From assembly GCA_963575645.1 (NCBI GenBank), contig OY754464.1, forward strand, positions 28,721,501 through 28,785,500: a stretch of DNA of 64,000 bases, in the 5' to 3' direction. Below the pieces are notes generated by a model. The model ran no database searches. It saw only the letters and a list, made by a program, of their open reading frames with translations, and was not told the DNA's origin. A program made the translations under genes and the position numbers. Positions 25,112 through 54,723 of the stretch are shown here, one piece after another (the first letter of the stretch is position 1; each line of letters starts with the position of its first letter). The DNA is from Xanthostigma xanthostigma. Taxonomy: Eukaryota > Arthropoda > Insecta > Raphidioptera > Raphidiidae.

Positions 25112-25826
25112 GCAGGGAATAGAGACATTTCAGAGTAGACAAATTAAGGCAAAGCTGGATTTTTGCATGAAGATTTTTTTCGTGGATCTAAACAATATAC
25201 CAAAAGTTCCCACGGATACACGTGCCGCTAAAAATGTTACGCGGGATGAAAGGTCACAAAAAACGGTTTTTGGAGAAAATATCGTTAACGGTGACTTTTA
25301 TGAAAAAATAGTGCATACCAAAATTGTAGGTTATAAAATTACCTACAAAAACATACTATTACTTTTTTCGCAAGTCTAACGGTTTTCTGTAAAATTTGAT
25401 TTAAAGAATTGTAACGTTTATGTTTCTTATGTCAGTTTGATTCGTTTGATGCGGTTATATGAACGAATACAATCATCATAGGACATAAATCATATGGATG
25501 CATGAACTGGAATGGCTCACTAAGCGATCGAATGAATGAGAGGTGAGAGAACGAGCATCATGCCGCATGCGTCGTACGTCGTACGTAATTGCTCATTTTA
25601 GTCTTATAGAAAAAAGTAAAACTATGTTTTTGTAGGGAGTTTTCGAAGCTACACATTTGGTAATACTACTATTTTTTCTATAAAAGTCACCGTTAACGAG
25701 ATTTTCACGAAAAAACACTTTTTTTATTTTTGACCTGTGTAACATTTTTAGCGGCACATGTATTGGTGGGGACTTTTAAGATATTGTTTAGAACCACAAA
25801 AGGAAGGTTTTGTCTTTATTCCCTGA
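25112..25826. repeat. Large foldback element
   Basis: Arms of about 200 bp (25112-25375 and 25610-25826) are inverted: 'caggga ata' returns as 'tattccctg', 'gccgctaaaaatgttac' as 'gtaacatttttagcggc', and 'cgttaacggtgacttttat' as 'ataaaagtcaccgttaacg'. The unpaired centre contains a 'cgtcgtacgtcgtacg' stretch. The open frame at 25110-25379 lies in one arm and is not a gene. Confidence 0.75.
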
Positions 25827-25887
25827 TCTAAACTGTAATGATAAACCCTAAAGAAAATTATATCAAAATTCTATAATAAAATGATTA

Positions 25888-26082
25888 ATAGTGCTAACAC
25901 ACGGTCGAACTTGGTCCGGTCCGACAACGGACATGGTACGGCGGATCTTGCAACAGACGACCGAATCTGTTCCCATCGAACCGGGCGGACACGCAGACTA
26001 CTCTACAGACGAACAGATTTGGTACGGAGCGGACCAGATCCGCTCTCCGCTTCGAACCAAGTACGACCGTCTGTTAGTACTA
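25888..26082. mobile_element. GC-rich MITE
   Basis: Inverted ends 'agtgctaacacacggtcg' and 'cgaccgtctgttagtact', about 195 bp. It is much richer in G+C than the flanks, which explains two overlapping open frames (25881-26118) with no protein meaning. Confidence 0.65.
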
Positions 26083-27986
26083 TACAGTCACATAATTTTT
26101 TTCCTATCTAAATATTAATGAACATAATATTATATTATGTAAAAAAATAAAAGTTAGTTTAAGAATTCCTGTTAAAATTGATGGGCGGACCACTAGGAAT
26201 TTTCTCGGTATACCGACGACCCATCCGCTCCTGAGTGCCGAACTCATGTTGGCATAAATATGTCACTCGAAAAAAGTTTGTTTTTACCGATGATTAACAT
26301 ACAAACTATTCATCTTTTATCGGTATGGATTAGCACTACGACCCACACCACAGTTCGTGCAGTTACCATTTAGTGATAGTTCTAGCTAATTAAAATATTA
26401 TTCTCACTTAAGCTTTGTAGCCCTTATATATTTTGAATAAATGTGAGTAGGTATATTTAGTTACAACCCGGTACAATCAATTTTGTGTTGGTTTAACATA
26501 TTTATCATTAATTTTCACTTGTAGAACTGGAGCAATTCAATTTGTAATTTTATAATAGCGCTTTAGACTTATCAACGCCCTATTGAACTATCGGATAAAA
26601 ATGTACGCCGTTGTATGAACAAGCGCGCATAAAATCGGCTGATTTTATATTTCATCGATGACTGCTATTCAATGATTCGATCGAGCACTAGGCTAAAGAA
26701 GTTTTACTTCAAAAAATCTAAATAAAATATCAACAAGAAATTATTGAACAGTATCGTGACAGCAGAACTGAAAATCTTCCTAAAACAGATAAGAAGTGCC
26801 CTGTATTATCTATATGGGTAAGTTGAATCTCTGTGAATGGCCGTAGGCTCAAACCTGTATCATTAAGTTATAATATTCTTGCTACAGTATCTTCCACTAA
26901 CGACGCTTTAATTGTTTTCTAATGACCACGTGAGCTGAACCGCTCTTTCTCTATACTCTGTGTATTCAATTGTTCACGACCAAAAGCAAGACCTATCTTT
27001 TACTTACAAAATGTTGTTAGTTAGTATAGCAAAACGGTACATGCAAAACGGTTAATCAATGGTACACGTTTTTAAAATTGCTAAAATTATATTATCATTA
27101 GAATAAAATTTCACGCTAGGTAGGGCCATCCGGTTGCTCAACTGTAGATTCCATACGGAAAGATGTTGAGTAAGGAGGCATTTGCTTTTTTAATTCGTAC
27201 TCTCTTTATAAATTTTTAAACATAATAATAATTAATATACAACCAGCAGAACTTTTTACTCAACCGTTGTTTATTAGTATAACGAACGGTTGAGATCGCT
27301 GGTTTCGATTCGGAAGCTATTGAGTTCTAATCCCAACGACATTATGACTTTCTTCTGCCACCTCTCGTCGAAAAACAGTAATCCTTGCATTGGTAGAGGG
27401 AGCTCATTGTAACACTTTTTTGGCAAAACTAATTTTGATACATAGATAGTTTAACTAGTCAACTATCGAAATTTGAAATTGAAAATTTTTATATATTTTT
27501 ATTTTCTATTATTTTCCTAACCAGGTGTGTGTTGTTACAACTTACCTACTCCAAGTTTGAGGAAAGTTTCAATTGTTTTTTTTTTGAGATTTATAAAAAG
27601 AAATGGATTTAAACAAGGATTAATAATAAAAGTAGACGAGTATATTTTTTTTTTTAATTTACAATGAAAAATCACTAATTTGGATTACAAATCATTAAGA
27701 GTTAGGTTTTATATTTATGCTAGGTTGGTGATACAACTTTCAGTCTTAAATATAGATTTAAAACGGAAAATTGTACCAGAAACAGCGTAATACTATGTGT
27801 AATATAATTCTTGTGATGTACCTAAAAAGCGTTCGAAAAATTATACCCATTTTAAATTGTTTTTACAAGTGAACTTAATATAAAATATCTAATGTGAGAC
27901 ATTCCCACCACCGTTATAAATATATTATTGTTTGATAATAGAAAATTAAAATATTTTTTTCGTCGCTATTCACTTTTTTTCTTTCT
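26083..27986. other. Intergenic DNA downstream of gene A
   Basis: AT-rich with no gene. A tRNA-like or SINE-like piece at about 27285-27350 includes 'gagttctaatccc'. It runs up to the gene A polyadenylation region. Confidence 0.35.
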
Positions 27987-27992
27987 TTTATT
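27987..27992 (-). terminator. Polyadenylation signal of gene A
   Basis: AATAAA on the minus strand, about 95 nt after the stop codon of gene A. Confidence 0.55.
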
Positions 27993-28087
27993 GCAATACT
28001 ATTAAATGACTTTAATTTTTTTGGTTAGAAATAAAAATCGTAATTATAAAAAAAAAAATTAAAATCTTGCATGAAACCAAATCTGCT

Positions 28088-31679
<3,592 letters not shown>

Positions 31680-33994
31680 ATTTAAAAATAAGAAAATCAA
31701 ATTGCACAATATAAATCACTGTTGATGCGTGCACTAAGAAAACACTTACTGTACTGAATTTAACGTTTAGATGTAACCCTTACTTGTTATTCTAAACAGA
31801 AAAAGAAGGGGGCCCGTCACATTGTTTTTGCAATCTTTAGATACAATCAATCATACAGATTTGATGGCGCATTGATTTTCATTTCAATCGAACACTTTTT
31901 ATGCGTTTATGTGTTTTGTTTTATTAAGAAGGCTGTATATATAAAAAAGTTTCTTTTTTGTTCATGTGTATATTGCATAATTATAGCGCAACTTCCTACT
32001 TCGTTTTTTCACTGCCTTAAGGCTACTAACTGTCGGAGATTTTTAGGTCTAGTACTATTTTTTTTATTTTAGGGTTCCGTACCTTAGAATGGAAAAAACG
32101 GAATCCTTATAGGATCACTTTATTTTCAGTCTGTCTGTACAATACCCTTTTTCTCAGGAATGCAAATAACAATAAAATAGTTCATTAAAAAATTCAAGTG
32201 TCTATATTGAACGCAATAAAAAGGGATAAACTTTCACTTAGAGCAGGCACGACTTCATGTTGACCAAGACTCTTGAAATTTGGCACGAAGAAAAGTCTCA
32301 TAGTACAAGTAAAAAAAATAAATAAAAATAATTCATTTTTAATTCTATGTGGAATCATTACGTGACAAATATATTTTTTGTGAAGTTTGTCTATTGACAA
32401 TTTCAAGTTATTGTCAAACTGTTACAATGCCGGTGAACGGAATCCTAATCGGGTGAGTCCTAGTCACACTTGTTCGTCTTTTTAATAATAGACTGAAAAT
32501 CCACTGGTTCTCGTTTTATCTATGGGTACTTCTTATAATAATAAATTTATACACTTAAAAAAATTTGGTAATTACCCTGAGCAAGGCTTCCCCCATACTA
32601 TCCTTCTATCTGAATTTAATTCCAATTAGCTCCTGTCTGTCCATCGTAAAAATTTTGCTATACGTTCCTATTTGAAATTATTCACAACTACGTCGATGAT
32701 CCGCATTTTCTTAGTCTTATCCCTTTCAATGCGACGTCCTTGAGAACCAGAAAAATTCTCACGTTTTATCTTCCTTTCCCAAAAACGTCCCAAATGGTTA
32801 ATTCCCCTCTGTTTAATATGTGCAGTTCTACCAATGAATTAAACATTGATATTTTTTGTGTTACGTTAAAACAATTAATGAATCATTTACTGTGATTGTT
32901 TTCTTTCAATTGGGATTATTATTTTGTTTTTGTTTATTTTGTACACTGTTTGGAACTTTATGTTCTGTTGCGTTTATTACTTTAAATAAATAAATAAAAA
33001 AAGAAAAAAAAAACATCATATAAAGATAAACATTTTGCATGTTTGTTTGCGGGTGAAAATTTCAGGAACGATTGAAACGGTTTGAAAAATTCTTTCACTG
33101 TTTAAAAACCTATCTCTTCTATACGTCTATACGTTATAATGCCACAACAAAAGGGGAACGAGCAGTAAGCGAAACTGTAAAGTAAGTTGCGCATCCACAC
33201 GCGATTTCTGAACTAAACTGATATACTGTAAACTGGTATAAGAGACATTTTTTTGATTATTTCGGTGCCAAACTAAAATCTGCTTCGACAATGTAGGATA
33301 TTTTCTTTACATTTTCATTCTAATGTCTACAAATATTATACACGATAACCTTAAATAGTTGACTGTTGAATGTCGATTGACCTTAAAAATTATTCATCCT
33401 TTTTTTGTAAATACAGTCCCTTTAGGCATAAATGCTGTTATTTTAATTTACCTTTCATTAAATAGTCCATAATTACTCTATAATTATTCATACACACAGT
33501 ATAACAATATATTTATATATAAACAATCCTATTTGGCATTGATTGCTATTTTTATTAATCAACGTATTAGAAAATCTATTTATGTATATCGGAATAATGA
33601 ATTATCAAAATAGTGAAAAAAGTTCAGCCAATTGGGCGACAGGACTATTTCAACTTAAAAAATATTAAAATTTGACATGTAATAATCAAAATATTTATGT
33701 TAAGACGTGACGCGGGTAACGACTAGTAATAAATATTATGATATTTGCTATTAGCTTGCACGGTTACGTTATATGGTTTCACATGTAAAAAGTAAGCAAA
33801 GCATACTTATCAGATACCTAATTAATTTCATTTTGGCAGTTCTACAGAACAAAAGAACAACCGGTTTTTTTTTATTTTCAAAATATTTCCGAAACTATAA
33901 AGTTTAGAAATTTGTTTGTACAAAACTTTCTTAAAAAATTAATAGATTAATAAACCGTTATGAAAAGTACATATACCAATATTATATAATAAAA
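31680..33994. other. Upstream region of gene A, no gene
   Basis: The 5' flank of gene A does not resemble the flanks of B or C. At about 32063-32165, 'agggttccgtacctta' and 'ctttattttcagtctgtctg' form a dispersed-repeat tail. A LINE 3' end lies at 32500-33013 (separate entry). I could not identify a promoter. Confidence 0.4.
32500..33013 (+). mobile_element. Truncated LINE 3' end
   Basis: The stretch ends in '(taaa)n' followed by A runs (33000-33013), as expected of a non-LTR retrotransposon tail. Broken reading of 32740-32860 gives phrases that resemble the C-terminal end of jockey/CR1-type ORF2, but stops and frameshifts abound. Confidence 0.4.
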
Positions 33995-34668
33995 AACTCG
34001 GGTCGCAGTGCGAAACCCTGCCGACAATATAGTGTATTTGCTAACACAGGCAGTGTGGCTTTATTACGTGAACTTTACTCTTTTGTTTTTGGTCAACATA
34101 AAAAATTTAACCCCTAAATACATCCCTTAAAATAATATTTTTTTCTTAATATAAATATTACTATCAATTTATCAAATTAAATCCACCCTTCACTATGTAA
34201 ATCCATATCTACAAACTGATGTTTTCATAAAATTTGTAAGTCCGGTCCTGTCGGGCCGATTTTAATGAAATTTTGACAGCACATTTTCATCTTTAATAGT
34301 AGGTTAAATTTCAATTTTGAAACGATTCTGAAATATTTTTCGGTATTTTTGGACCCAAAAAAATTTTTCAACCCCTAAAAACCACCCTTAAAGTGGTCCG
34401 ATTGGGCCCATTTTAAATAGGCTTCGTGCGGTGGTGGATTCCAACATGTGGTCCAAATTTCGTTAAAAACGATTAACTCCTTCGAAAGTTATAGCCCGCA
34501 CGTATATATATATATATATATACATACATACATATATATATAAACATTTCCAAAAATAGTGCCAAACGTCTTAGGAGGTTATGAAACGTCGAGAAATTTT
34601 GGTCCGACCCCTAGGTCCCGCCATCCGACCGACGCCAATAGTGTAAGTGCCTTATGGCAAATACACTA
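33995..34668 (+). repeat. Dispersed repeat family R, copy 1
   Basis: Starts 'aactcgggtcgcagtgcg' and ends 'ccttatggcaaatacacta'. The inner left word 'tagtgtatttgc' is inverted at the right end. The same family is at 50902-51522 and, inverted and cut by the window edge, at 63856-64000. Contains a (ta)n stretch near 34505-34545. Non-coding. Confidence 0.7.
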
Positions 34669-34902
34669 AAAAACAGCGTTATAATATATTACATATACCT
34701 ATCTCTTCTGCGCATGCGTTTAATTTCTCCGAAAACAATAGGAATCTTCATATTTGCATATCAATCACCCTCCCAAAATTTGGCTTCAATCTATAGTCAT
34801 CCGTTTGACCTGTATCGTGTTCACAAACAAATAGACTTAGGCCTAGTTTATATGAGAGGCGTTCAACGCGCGTTAGCCCAACGCGCGTTTACAACTTCTA
34901 TA

Positions 34903-35758
<856 letters not shown>

Positions 35759-36448
35759 TCTAATATATAAAATTCTCGTGTCACAGTTTTCGAAGTCATA
35801 CTCCTCCGAAACGGCTTGACGGATTTTGATGAAATTTTTTGTGCTTATCCGGTATCTATGAGAATCGGCCAACATCTATTTTTCATCCCCCTAAATGTTA
35901 GGGGTAGTCCACCCTTAATTTTTTTTTCTTCCTTTGATTATAATTATTATTAAAGACACGATTTTTTTTTTAAATTCGTATCCATGGTTTTAAAATATAA
36001 ACAGCCTTATGTATGATTTGAAAAAATTCTGTCAAAAATTAAAAAAACATTGATTTATATACTTTTAACATTTTTCATCATTAAATAATTTTCAAGTGAT
36101 TTTATAACCTCAAAAGTACTCAACACGTGACACAAGCTTCCAATAACAACGGATTTTGTGTTGTAAGTATACTTTTTTTTATTCATATCGAAAATGTTGT
36201 TGATCTTATAAAAATTGGTCGATAATTTATTTATTGAAGAGTACTAATCAGACGTTAATCAAAGATTCAAATATCCCCATTCGTTCTTTTGCACCGGGCA
36301 CGACGGCGCAGCCGGAGTGTTCGACATACACACATATACGTCCATGTATATTTTAAAATAAATAAAATAGATAGATAGATGTTCCAATTATATAGATATA
36401 TATATATATAATACTGTTAGGCGGTACGAAGTTCGCCGGGTCCGCTAG
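35759..36448 (+). mobile_element. Helitron-like element 2 (of a tandem pair)
   Basis: Starts TCTAATATATAAAATTCTCG and ends 'cgccgggtccgCTAG', followed by T. Its left 190 bp ('cgtgtcacagttttcg...') differs from element 1, while the right ~490 bp is shared. No Rep/helicase. Confidence 0.7.
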
Positions 36449-36598
36449 TAATTGTATATAACTGTTTACATGATAACGCGCGTTGGTGGCGCGTTGAACG
36501 CGCGTTATCATGTAAACAGTTATATACAATTGTATAGAAACTGTAAACGCGCGTTGGGCTAACGCGCGTTGAACGCTTCTCATATAAACTAGGCCTTA

Positions 36599-37627
36599 CT
36601 GTAGATAAACATTTTTTTCGACCCTCGCTCCTAATGCCTTCTATGGCGATTAAAAAAAAACCCGTTTAGAAATTCATAGTAAAATTTTGAAAATCGACGT
36701 TTTTTAGGATGAGGAGGCCGCCAGAAAGATGTTTACAGATCAATTAAAGATATAAATCTATTTTTCTTGAACAAAAATATTCCACCGGTTAAAAAAATAA
36801 AACAAATATTTTTTTATGAAAGCATTTTTTTAATTTTATATTTTATAAACTTTTTTATAATAATAAATATGTATGTCTCTATATTATTAGGAAGAGCTTC
36901 TATTCATAAATGTTATAATATATAATAAGTAATTATTATTTTATTATGACGACATAATTCTAAAAATTTATCAGACATCTTACAAACATGTCATAATTTA
37001 AAAAAATCATTTTGAGTATAATGGAATTATATAGATAAAAATTATTTATTGTTATTTAGTGATATACCGTCTCGTTTCGACGAGGAATGGACATTCTCTA
37101 ATTTAGAAACGAGAAACTCTTGTCTCGGCGTTTTCTCGAAAGTGTTTTTCTCGATTGGAACGAGGCCTCAACAATTTATGATGTTAAAATTAACAGTACT
37201 GTTAAATAATAATAATAATGCGTTTAACGTCCGTTTCTCGACTTTATGTCATAACAGACGCCATTCGCACCATTACTATTTTCTTTCTACCACACTTCCC
37301 GTTATTTTCTCCAATTTTTAAATTTCAAATTATTTAATAGCAATTTAACATTGCTATTAAATAATTTGAAGTTAGAAAGTGATAAAAAATTAACGGCACT
37401 AAATTCTTAAATTGTCTATACAGAATAGCACCATTAATCTTGATGTTGTCTCAATCTCGAAATACGAGACGAGAGAAATTATCATGTCGATATATTTTTC
37501 ATCAAATGCTGTTATATAAAACTCCGTAAAAGAAAATGTTTCCAGATAATGTGCGAAACTGCGATGTAACAATATAAAATTATATGTGAGATAACGAGTA
37601 ACAGGTAAAATCTATAAACTTAAAATG
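36599..37627. other. 3' flank of gene B
   Basis: AT-rich. From about 37060 it contains 'gtctcgtttcgacgagg' and 'gtgtttttctcgat', matching the 3' flank of gene C near 45360, so the B/C duplication includes this part. No AATAAA is visible within 150 nt after the B stop. Confidence 0.5.
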
Positions 37628-42603
<4,976 letters not shown>

Positions 42604-43337
42604 GTTTCCAAATACAATAGTTTGGTAGATATTTAAAATGTTCTTTTAGTTATTAAAATATAATATGTCCTTTCATCAAGAAGGCTATGAACACACTGGT
42701 AGAGAAATTGATGTTTGATTACAGGACAATATATTTGGAGTTGACCTTTGTTAAAGTATGCAAATGTTTATATTTTATAGATATCTAATAAACAAATTTA
42801 GGTAGAATACATATTTTTTCAGAATACAACCAGACGAACTCGTGTTGGTTTTTCTGTACCCGAACAAACCAACTTTTCTCCTCGAAAACAAGTATGTTCA
42901 ATAATGCACTTTCAATGCACGTGTTATAAAAACTTAGTTGTGGAGCGTCTATAATTTCTCGCTCTCATGAATTTTTATTTGTTTCGAGGATTTTAAAAAG
43001 TTATTGATTTAATTTCCTTCTCTTTTTGAAGAAATATTGTTTCTCGCTTATTCGCATTATTTTTATAAAACGACCTTTTAAACATTTATAAATAACAATT
43101 CGTTTAAAAATAAATTAATAAATTTTGCATCCCTGTACATTCCTGTCCTTCAAATTGCGCCTGACTGCAGCCATTCAAATACTTTTAAGAATAATTTACG
43201 AATGTCAAATTTGATGTAAATAGAATAAGACGGATCATGGTCAACTAGATTTTTTTTTCAATTCTTTCATTCTTTGAATTTATAGCTCAGATTTGAATTA
43301 AATGTAGATATAATTTATTACAACCATTGTTCTCTTA
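42604..43337. other. 5' flank of gene B, shared with gene C
   Basis: The first ~40 bases upstream of the ATG are identical to gene C ('tttccaaatacaatagtttg' and onward). Similarity continues through 'gtagaatacat', 'ttcagaata' and 'gttggtttttc' near 42810-42865. Confidence 0.65.
42741..42779 (-). promoter_or_regulatory. Candidate core promoter of gene B
   Basis: A minus-strand TATAAAATA (42771-42779) lies about 170 nt upstream of the start codon. The block is partly conserved upstream of gene C (about 52817-52850). A start site about 30 nt downstream is inferred, not shown. Confidence 0.35.
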
Positions 43338-43786
43338 AGGCCGCTGCACACGAGACTGGAAACATTGCTTGGACTTCGGCTGGCCGGCAGGCTGGGACTA
43401 GGTACGAGTGGAAATTACGTCACTGCGGGCTCGCCTGCTAGCTTACAAACTAGATCATAAAAATAAAACAGGGGCTATTTTCTTGCTAGGTCCTCTGCTT
43501 GCACTGAGTAAGAACCTATCAGGAAACAATATCTTGTCACGTGGGTGACATGAACAAACGACCACAAACCAACATGACGTCATTCTGCTCAGAGTCAGAC
43601 AACAGACACGTTTTGCTCTGTGTTTATATTTGAACTGTCGCTGCGCGCGCACAAGGTCCACCCACAAAAAGACGCGTCGTGTAAAACGAATACATAAAAG
43701 CATTAAAAAAAACAGCGCTAGAAAACTATAGTAATAAAATCTAGGAAGGAATCTAACGGCAAATCCAGACTCGTGTGCAGCGGCCT
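43338..43786 (+). mobile_element. GC-rich MITE family, copy 4
   Basis: Best preserved ends of the family: 'aggccgctgcacacgag' and 'ctcgtgtgcagcggcct', flanked by TTA on both sides (43335-43337, 43787-43789). It is inserted in the duplicated 5' flank of gene B and absent from that of C, so it postdates the duplication. Confidence 0.8.
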
Positions 43787-45457
43787 TTATACTATATGTG
43801 AATCTAACTTAAATGCAATTTTTATTTTATTCGTCACTAATTTTTATTCTTATTTATATTATTTTATTATATTATTTTTATTGATATTATATGTCATTCT
43901 ATTCCCTGAAATATAATAAACACATTGGTGAAAGTACGATTAAAATCGATTCAGCATTTTTTTATTTAATTCAGAACAAATAAATAAACTGACAGATAGA
44001 CAAAAATTCTGTCTACGTATCCTGTAAACCGGTGTTTCCCAAAGTGGATGGTATCGCCCCACCCTCTGTGGGCGTTGAAGCGATTCAGAGAGGCGCTAGT
44101 ATCCTCAGAAGCAATTGGGGGGAGTTGAATAAAAATCAGGGGGTGATGGAAGCATGAAGACAAAAGAAGACAAATTTGAAAAACTGTTCGAACATGCTTC
44201 ATTTGTTGTGAAAAATATAGCTACATAACTAATCGTGGAATGCTAGTAACACAGTTGAACAGCAGCGCGTAAGGGTCATTATTCTCAGTTCTCATTATAT
44301 CATTTTTAATGTCATCCGTTTTTTTTTTTTAATTTGATTTCAGTCTCTTAGTTTTCTATTTTTGCATATATATAATTTAAATGTCACTTGTGTTGAGTAT
44401 AATAAATAATTTTATAATTTAAGTGTCAAGCCGTCTTATTTACAAAAATATTTTCTTTACTGTTCCGCAGGTAGAAACAATAAACATAAGAGAAAGTACT
44501 TACTTTTGTCACTGCATCTTTCTGTTTTTTCACTTAAAGAATGTAGATTTCTAGGAGGCGTCGAATAATTTTCTATCTGAAAAGGGAGGGTAGGTCAAAT
44601 AATAGGTCAAAAAATGTACGATTCTTCGATTTTTCTATTATTTTTTTTAATACCGATTATTCCGTACCCGGTTTTTTGCTAGTTTAGTTTCTGAAATATG
44701 CAGTATTTTTCTGTTATTATAAGGCATATTTCTTTATTTAATGTTGATTTAGATACTACTATCAATTATTGAGAAAAGATCAGATTTTGCTGCGTGAGTA
44801 ATACACTGTACATTAGTCACTAAGGAGCTGACTATAACAGATTTTGTTTTGGAGAGGGGAGCAAGTGAAGATGTTTACTCATCAAAAAATAATAATTCAT
44901 ATTATGATCGTTTAATACTAAAAGTATTATAATTAATGAAGTGAAATTAAAATCCTTTAATTGAGTTATAATAATTTAAAAACAAGATTCCGTTAGTAAC
45001 GACTTTAGCTTTCGTTAAAATTTTGATAAAAGGTAGTCTTAAGCTCTGCGGGAAGATCGTTGTAATAGCTAAAAGCTGAGTATTCAGAGCTCTTTTATAT
45101 TCTTTTTTTTAATTTTGCTTTAGAAAAATGTTTTATTGCAAAAAATGATCTACTTGGTAATAAAAATAAAACAATTATTTTTCATGTATACATTTTTTTG
45201 AAAGTTTATTCATAATTATTTGATTGCATTATTACAATTTACGATTACTAAATAAAAAAAAAATATCACACATCCCATAAAAATGGCATAAAACTCATGA
45301 AAATATTATTACGGTGTTAGAGATCAAAAATATTGTTTTTGTTTGTTAGCGCGATTCGTCACGTTTCGATAGAGTGTTTTTCTCGATAGCAATTCGATCG
45401 ATTTATTTCTCGATCTTGTTTCATTCTAGTAATACGAGACGTGTAAAAGTATTAATC
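43787..45457. other. Between genes C and B; duplicated flank and junction
   Basis: 43910-44830 matches the flank of gene C at 53630-54455. A repeat at about 44033-44160 ('gtgtttcccaaagtgg', 'tctgtgggcgttgaagcg') looks like a hAT remnant. The duplication junction should fall between about 44840 and 45300, which is AT-rich with no gene. Confidence 0.5.
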
Positions 45458-45463
45458 TTTATT
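45458..45463 (-). terminator. Polyadenylation signal of gene C
   Basis: Minus-strand AATAAA about 95 nt after the gene C stop codon, the same distance as in gene A. Confidence 0.5.
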
Positions 45464-45556
45464 ATCTCAATTCCGCAAAACAAAAATTATGGATTGCGCG
45501 ATATAACAATTATAGTACAAGTAACAGGTATATAAAAAATGTTATAATTAAAATGT

Positions 45557-52638
<7,082 letters not shown>

Positions 52639-53740
52639 TTTTCCAAATACAATAGTTTGGTAGATATTTAAAATGTTCTTATGATAGCACTGTGCAATTA
52701 ATATATCCTTTCTGCAAGAAAGCTTTGGGCGCACTGATAGCGAAAGTAATGGTGTTCGATTGCAGGACAAAGCAAGCTGAAATGACCTTTGTTTAAAAAT
52801 GTGCAGATGACCGGACGCTGTTTATATTTTGTTTATATTTTACAGATAATAAACAGATTTGCGTAGAATACATCTTCTTTCAGAATAGAACTAGGCAAAG
52901 TTGTGTTGGTTTTTCCGTACCCAAAGGAAAATTGGGTGGCAACAGCTGTCGTTAACTTTAATGGCGGTATTTAATAAAGGTTAAAGAAATCAAAATACAG
53001 AATATTGATATTATTTGCAAGGGATTTACATAGTCCTAGTTAAACATAACAAGACACTTTTTATATTGTCATTATAAATTGATAAAAATATTAACGGTCC
53101 GCCAACTGACGTCATTCCCTCGCTTACACCGATTGGTCAGATGGAACGAGGTAACCTTTCTAATCTACTAACCTTGATTCTCACTAATCTGTCTGCACGT
53201 TTGTGGAAATGAAATTGACATGTGACACCGGCTGTCGATTGTCATTTTTTTTTTTAATATATAATTTTATAGTGAAGGAACGTTAATATGTACCTAAATT
53301 CATACTTTCACAATTTCCTGCATCCCTATAATTGTTTTAGACAAAAAAAAAACCATAAAACTTTTGAGGATTAAATTGCTTTGAAACGGCAGAAATTAGA
53401 TACCCATATTCAAATCTCGAAAATTTTCTGAGAAATACCTTGTAATAGTAATTTTCGACATTTTTATAACTAAGTTCCGCCTTACAAAGCATGTAAAAAT
53501 AATTCTATTTATGGATTTGGATGCAGAATTTCGTGCCAAAAACATTTTTCTCCAACGAAACTATGATTTTGAGTGTTAAATTTCTATAATTTACAGGTCA
53601 CGACTCTGTATATTATGTAAGATGATGCACCAAACATATTAGTGAAAGTTAGATCAAATCGCCTCAGCAATTTTTGATTTAACTCAGAACAAAGAAACTG
53701 ACAGACAGACAAAAATCCTGTAAGCTGTACAGAACGATAC
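52639..53740. other. 5' flank of gene C, shared with gene B
   Basis: Matches the gene B flank in blocks: directly at the ATG, near 52870-52925 and at 53630-53720 ('actgacagacagacaaaaat'). No MITE here. No other gene. Confidence 0.55.
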
Positions 53741-53870
53741 TATTACGGCCCGGTCCGGCTTCGACGAATTTGTAGATTGCCACCGTTTTATCGTCGACTT
53801 ACGTTGCAAAAATTGATATCCACAAAAAGTGCTTAACATTAAAATGGGTACAGTAAGCTATCCTTAAAAG
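53741..53870 (-). mobile_element. Helitron-like fragment
   Basis: Minus-orientation 3' end of the 17876/54471 Helitron family: 'cggcccggtccggcttcgac' and 'cgtcgacttacgttgc'. The 5' part is replaced by other sequence. About 54060-54160 ('ccgttcggtagtttttgag') resembles a separate dispersed-repeat tail. Confidence 0.5.
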
Positions 53871-54470
53871 ATAGACATATGCCATCGCGGACTCTTCTAT
53901 AGACGTATAGAAAAGAAACAGTTCCACCATACATTGTTTTGTTCTATCTCAAAGGGACTAGGCAGCGTTATCGATGAAGGCTCCCAGTCGCCTTGATTTT
54001 TTCGGATATCTTCAACAATCATCGTCATATTTGAAGTAATACACTAAACATTAAAGAAATATACACATAAACCTTTCTCTTGAATCACTCCGTCCATTGG
54101 TGAAAACCGTAATCCGTTCGGTAGTTTTTGAGTTTATCGCATTCAGACAGACAGACGCGGCGGGTCGACTATATGTTTTATAATATTATGTAGTGACGAT
54201 ACGGTACCAATTATGTGAATCTCTGATTGTTCGGTTCAGTGTTGACTTCTGAAATATGCAATATTTTTCTATTGTTAAGTGTATTTTTTATTTAATGTCA
54301 ATTTAGTACTTGCAATCGAAGCACATATTCTTTTTGTTTTTAAATTAACAAAAATAGTGATATCACTTATTTAAATGAATTTATCATAGTGTGCTGTGTG
54401 AGTACATGCATTGTACACAAAAAATTGTAGACAAAAAAATTAGTCACTGAGATTTACGAATTTATATCGA

Positions 54471-54723
54471 CTAGTGACTCGGTCCGGCTTTACACGAATT
54501 TGTTTTTTCGTCGACTTACGTTGCAAAATTGGCCGCCACGAAAAGCGATTTCATTTTAACACGATAATTATATATAGAATATAGCCTATATGTCTATCCT
54601 GAAGGTGCGTTATAAACATTGGTGAAAAAAAATTTGAAATCGGATGAGTAGTTTCGGACATTACCCTTCGCATACGATATGTATACACAAACTCACAAAA
54701 TTCGAACTCTATATTAGTATAGA
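54471..54723 (-). mobile_element. Non-autonomous Helitron-like element
   Basis: On the minus strand it starts TCTATACTAATATAGAG and ends 'gccggaccgagtcaCTAG'. 253 bp, same family as 17876-18124. It lies just beyond the part of the gene C flank shared with gene B. Confidence 0.7.

Noticed and set aside
25881..26118. Two overlapping open frames as a protein gene
   Set aside because: They coincide with a GC-rich MITE with inverted ends; the low stop frequency is explained by composition.
31680..31709. Longer N-terminus of gene A starting at 31709
   Set aside because: The codon there is TTG; the ATG at 31679 begins a proper signal peptide.
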